This document shows, piece after piece, positions 33,016 to 33,892 of a stretch of 33,892 bases of DNA (the stretch's first letter is position 1; every line of letters begins with the position of its first letter). This DNA comes from Hypsibius dujardini. Lineage: Eukaryota > Tardigrada > Eutardigrada > Parachela > Hypsibiidae. Both the position numbers and the translations under genes were made by a program. The stretch covers positions 1 through 33,892 of the forward strand of contig LRSR01009650.1 of assembly GCA_001579985.1 (NCBI GenBank), written 5' to 3'. The notes below the pieces were generated by a model. It did not search any database and was not told the DNA's origin. It saw nothing but the letters and a program-made list of their open reading frames with translations.

Positions 33016-33044
33016 CGTACTCTACGATACGCTCGTAGAGTACG
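33016..33044. repeat. Perfect 12 bp inverted repeat (hairpin)
   Basis: CGTACTCTACGA, loop TACGC, TCGTAGAGTACG. No T-run follows and its role is unknown. Confidence 0.8.
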
Positions 33045-33596
33045 CGTGCATCTTTCGGACTTTTGGCTACATTTTCTCGCGTGTGATGGGACGGGATTTT
33101 TGTGTGATTGCTCTGCTGCTTCACACTGTAGAAAACTGGGTAGCTGGCATAAAGGTTTTCCAAGTTTCCTTTTGTTTTGAGATTTTCCTTCGGTTTTCAG
33201 TCAACATCTTAGTGTTTTCGGTTTGTTAGCAATTTTGCCTCGTGATTCTGGAGGAACTTGAGTGCGTTATACTGCTAATGCAGTTTTTCATATCGTCATG
33301 TATAATTATTATAATTATTAATTACGGTATATCAAAGACATGTGATTTTTTCAGCGAATCATCTGAGCAATTTCGTGATCAATAAAACAAAATCAATCAA
33401 TAAATCAGAATCCGTAAAAATAATTCAGAATTCAATCTGCTAAGGCAAGTCCTTCAGCGACGTTGGAGGTTCGTCGTGCTTAGAGCGGACCCATCAGCAG
33501 TCGAAGGAACTGGATGGGATGTCCATCTTGTTTTAAAAAAACTGATCCACTAAAGTACTTACGCATCCTGCCATAATTGTACGATATGATTCCCGC

Positions 33597-33602
33597 GTTT
33601 AT
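33597..33602 (-). terminator. Poly(A) signal for the minus-strand gene at the window end
   Basis: AATAAA on the minus strand, 122 bp after the stop codon at 33724. Confidence 0.55.
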
Positions 33603-33723
33603 TACTTCAGTAACGGCGCGTGTGCACTGTGCAGCATATACGCACAGCCATCTCGCCCGGCAGTTTCAAAAGAAAAAGAAAGCTTTGTTCACTTTTTACA
33701 CATCGCACACGGCACGGCATTAA

Positions 33724-33892
33724 TTAAATCAAACTCGTCTCCAGATCAGTCAAAATGATGCCCTGTTCCGCCAGCCATTCTCGCAAGTTCCGCAGGCTCT
33801 CTGTGTCCTTGGCCGGGTCCGCGCCGTTGCGATGGGCGAACAGATGCACCGAACTGCCAAGCGAGGCCAAAGAGACCCGGCTCGACGCCAGC
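33724..33892 (-). CDS. Unidentified protein, C-terminal end (partial)
   Basis: The last 55 codons plus TAA of a minus-strand gene entering from the right edge. The frame is GC-rich at third positions, unlike the surrounding DNA, and encodes a polar C-terminus containing VHLFAHRNGADPAKD and LREWLAEQGIILTD. I do not recognise the family. A faint likeness to cysteinyl-tRNA synthetase C-termini is not enough to name it. Coding status rests on composition, an open frame and a poly(A) signal downstream. Confidence 0.6.
   Translation of the reverse strand, partial: LASSRVSLASLGSSVHLFAHRNGADPAKDTESLRNLREWLAEQGIILTDLETSLI

Larger units (their letters stand above)
32725..33723. other. Convergent intergenic region
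   Basis: It separates the plus-strand FSPRIG gene from a minus-strand gene end. It contains a perfect 12 bp hairpin (33016-33044) and AATAAA motifs on both strands. No gene seen. Confidence 0.45.

Overview
This is eukaryotic, animal-type DNA. Genes are split by introns with GT..AG junctions, spacing is wide, and tetranucleotide microsatellites are abundant. Two genes are recognised firmly from protein sequence: MARCHF5 (mitochondrial RING-CH ubiquitin ligase) on the minus strand and MLYCD (malonyl-CoA decarboxylase) on the plus strand. Short introns, a bulb-type lectin gene and candidate PRX-amide peptide precursors suggest a protostome invertebrate. A tardigrade would fit, but the sequence does not prove it. 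One N at 24099 marks a draft assembly.

Layout. 1-11.6 kb: the 5' part of a large minus-strand gene whose first coding exon (10191-11609) and second exon (1289-1460) are separated by an 8.7 kb intron packed with (CAGA)n/(CTGT)n arrays. It encodes a Ser/Asn/Gln/His-rich disordered protein with seven Trp motifs, probably a post-transcriptional regulator; its C-terminal domains lie outside the window. 11.6-16.4 kb: repeat-rich intergenic DNA. 16.47-19.04 kb: MARCHF5, five coding exons, 344 aa. 19.04-20.06 kb: a divergent promoter interval filled by a ~240 bp foldback element and two older inverted repeats. 20.07-23.07 kb: MLYCD, nine coding exons, about 541 aa, with the catalytic Ser and His present, an N-terminal mitochondrial-type presequence, and no peroxisomal SKL tail.

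24.5-25.3 kb: an apparently intronless secreted protein with a Cys-rich N-domain and a C-terminal bulb-type (GNA-like) lectin domain. 27.6-31.4 kb: three direct copies of a ~0.5-0.73 kb repeat with a tRNA-like core. 29.87-30.35 and 32.10-32.72 kb: two intronless genes with TATA boxes and signal peptides, whose proteins end in PRVGRR and FSPRIG, as in amidated-peptide precursors. 33.72 kb to the end: the 3' end of an unidentified minus-strand gene.

The (GACA/TGTC)n arrays stop abruptly at about 22.44 kb and are absent from the remaining 11.4 kb. No operon-like relationship is seen. MARCHF5 and MLYCD share a head-to-head intergenic region and both relate to mitochondria, so shared promoter control is possible but unproven.
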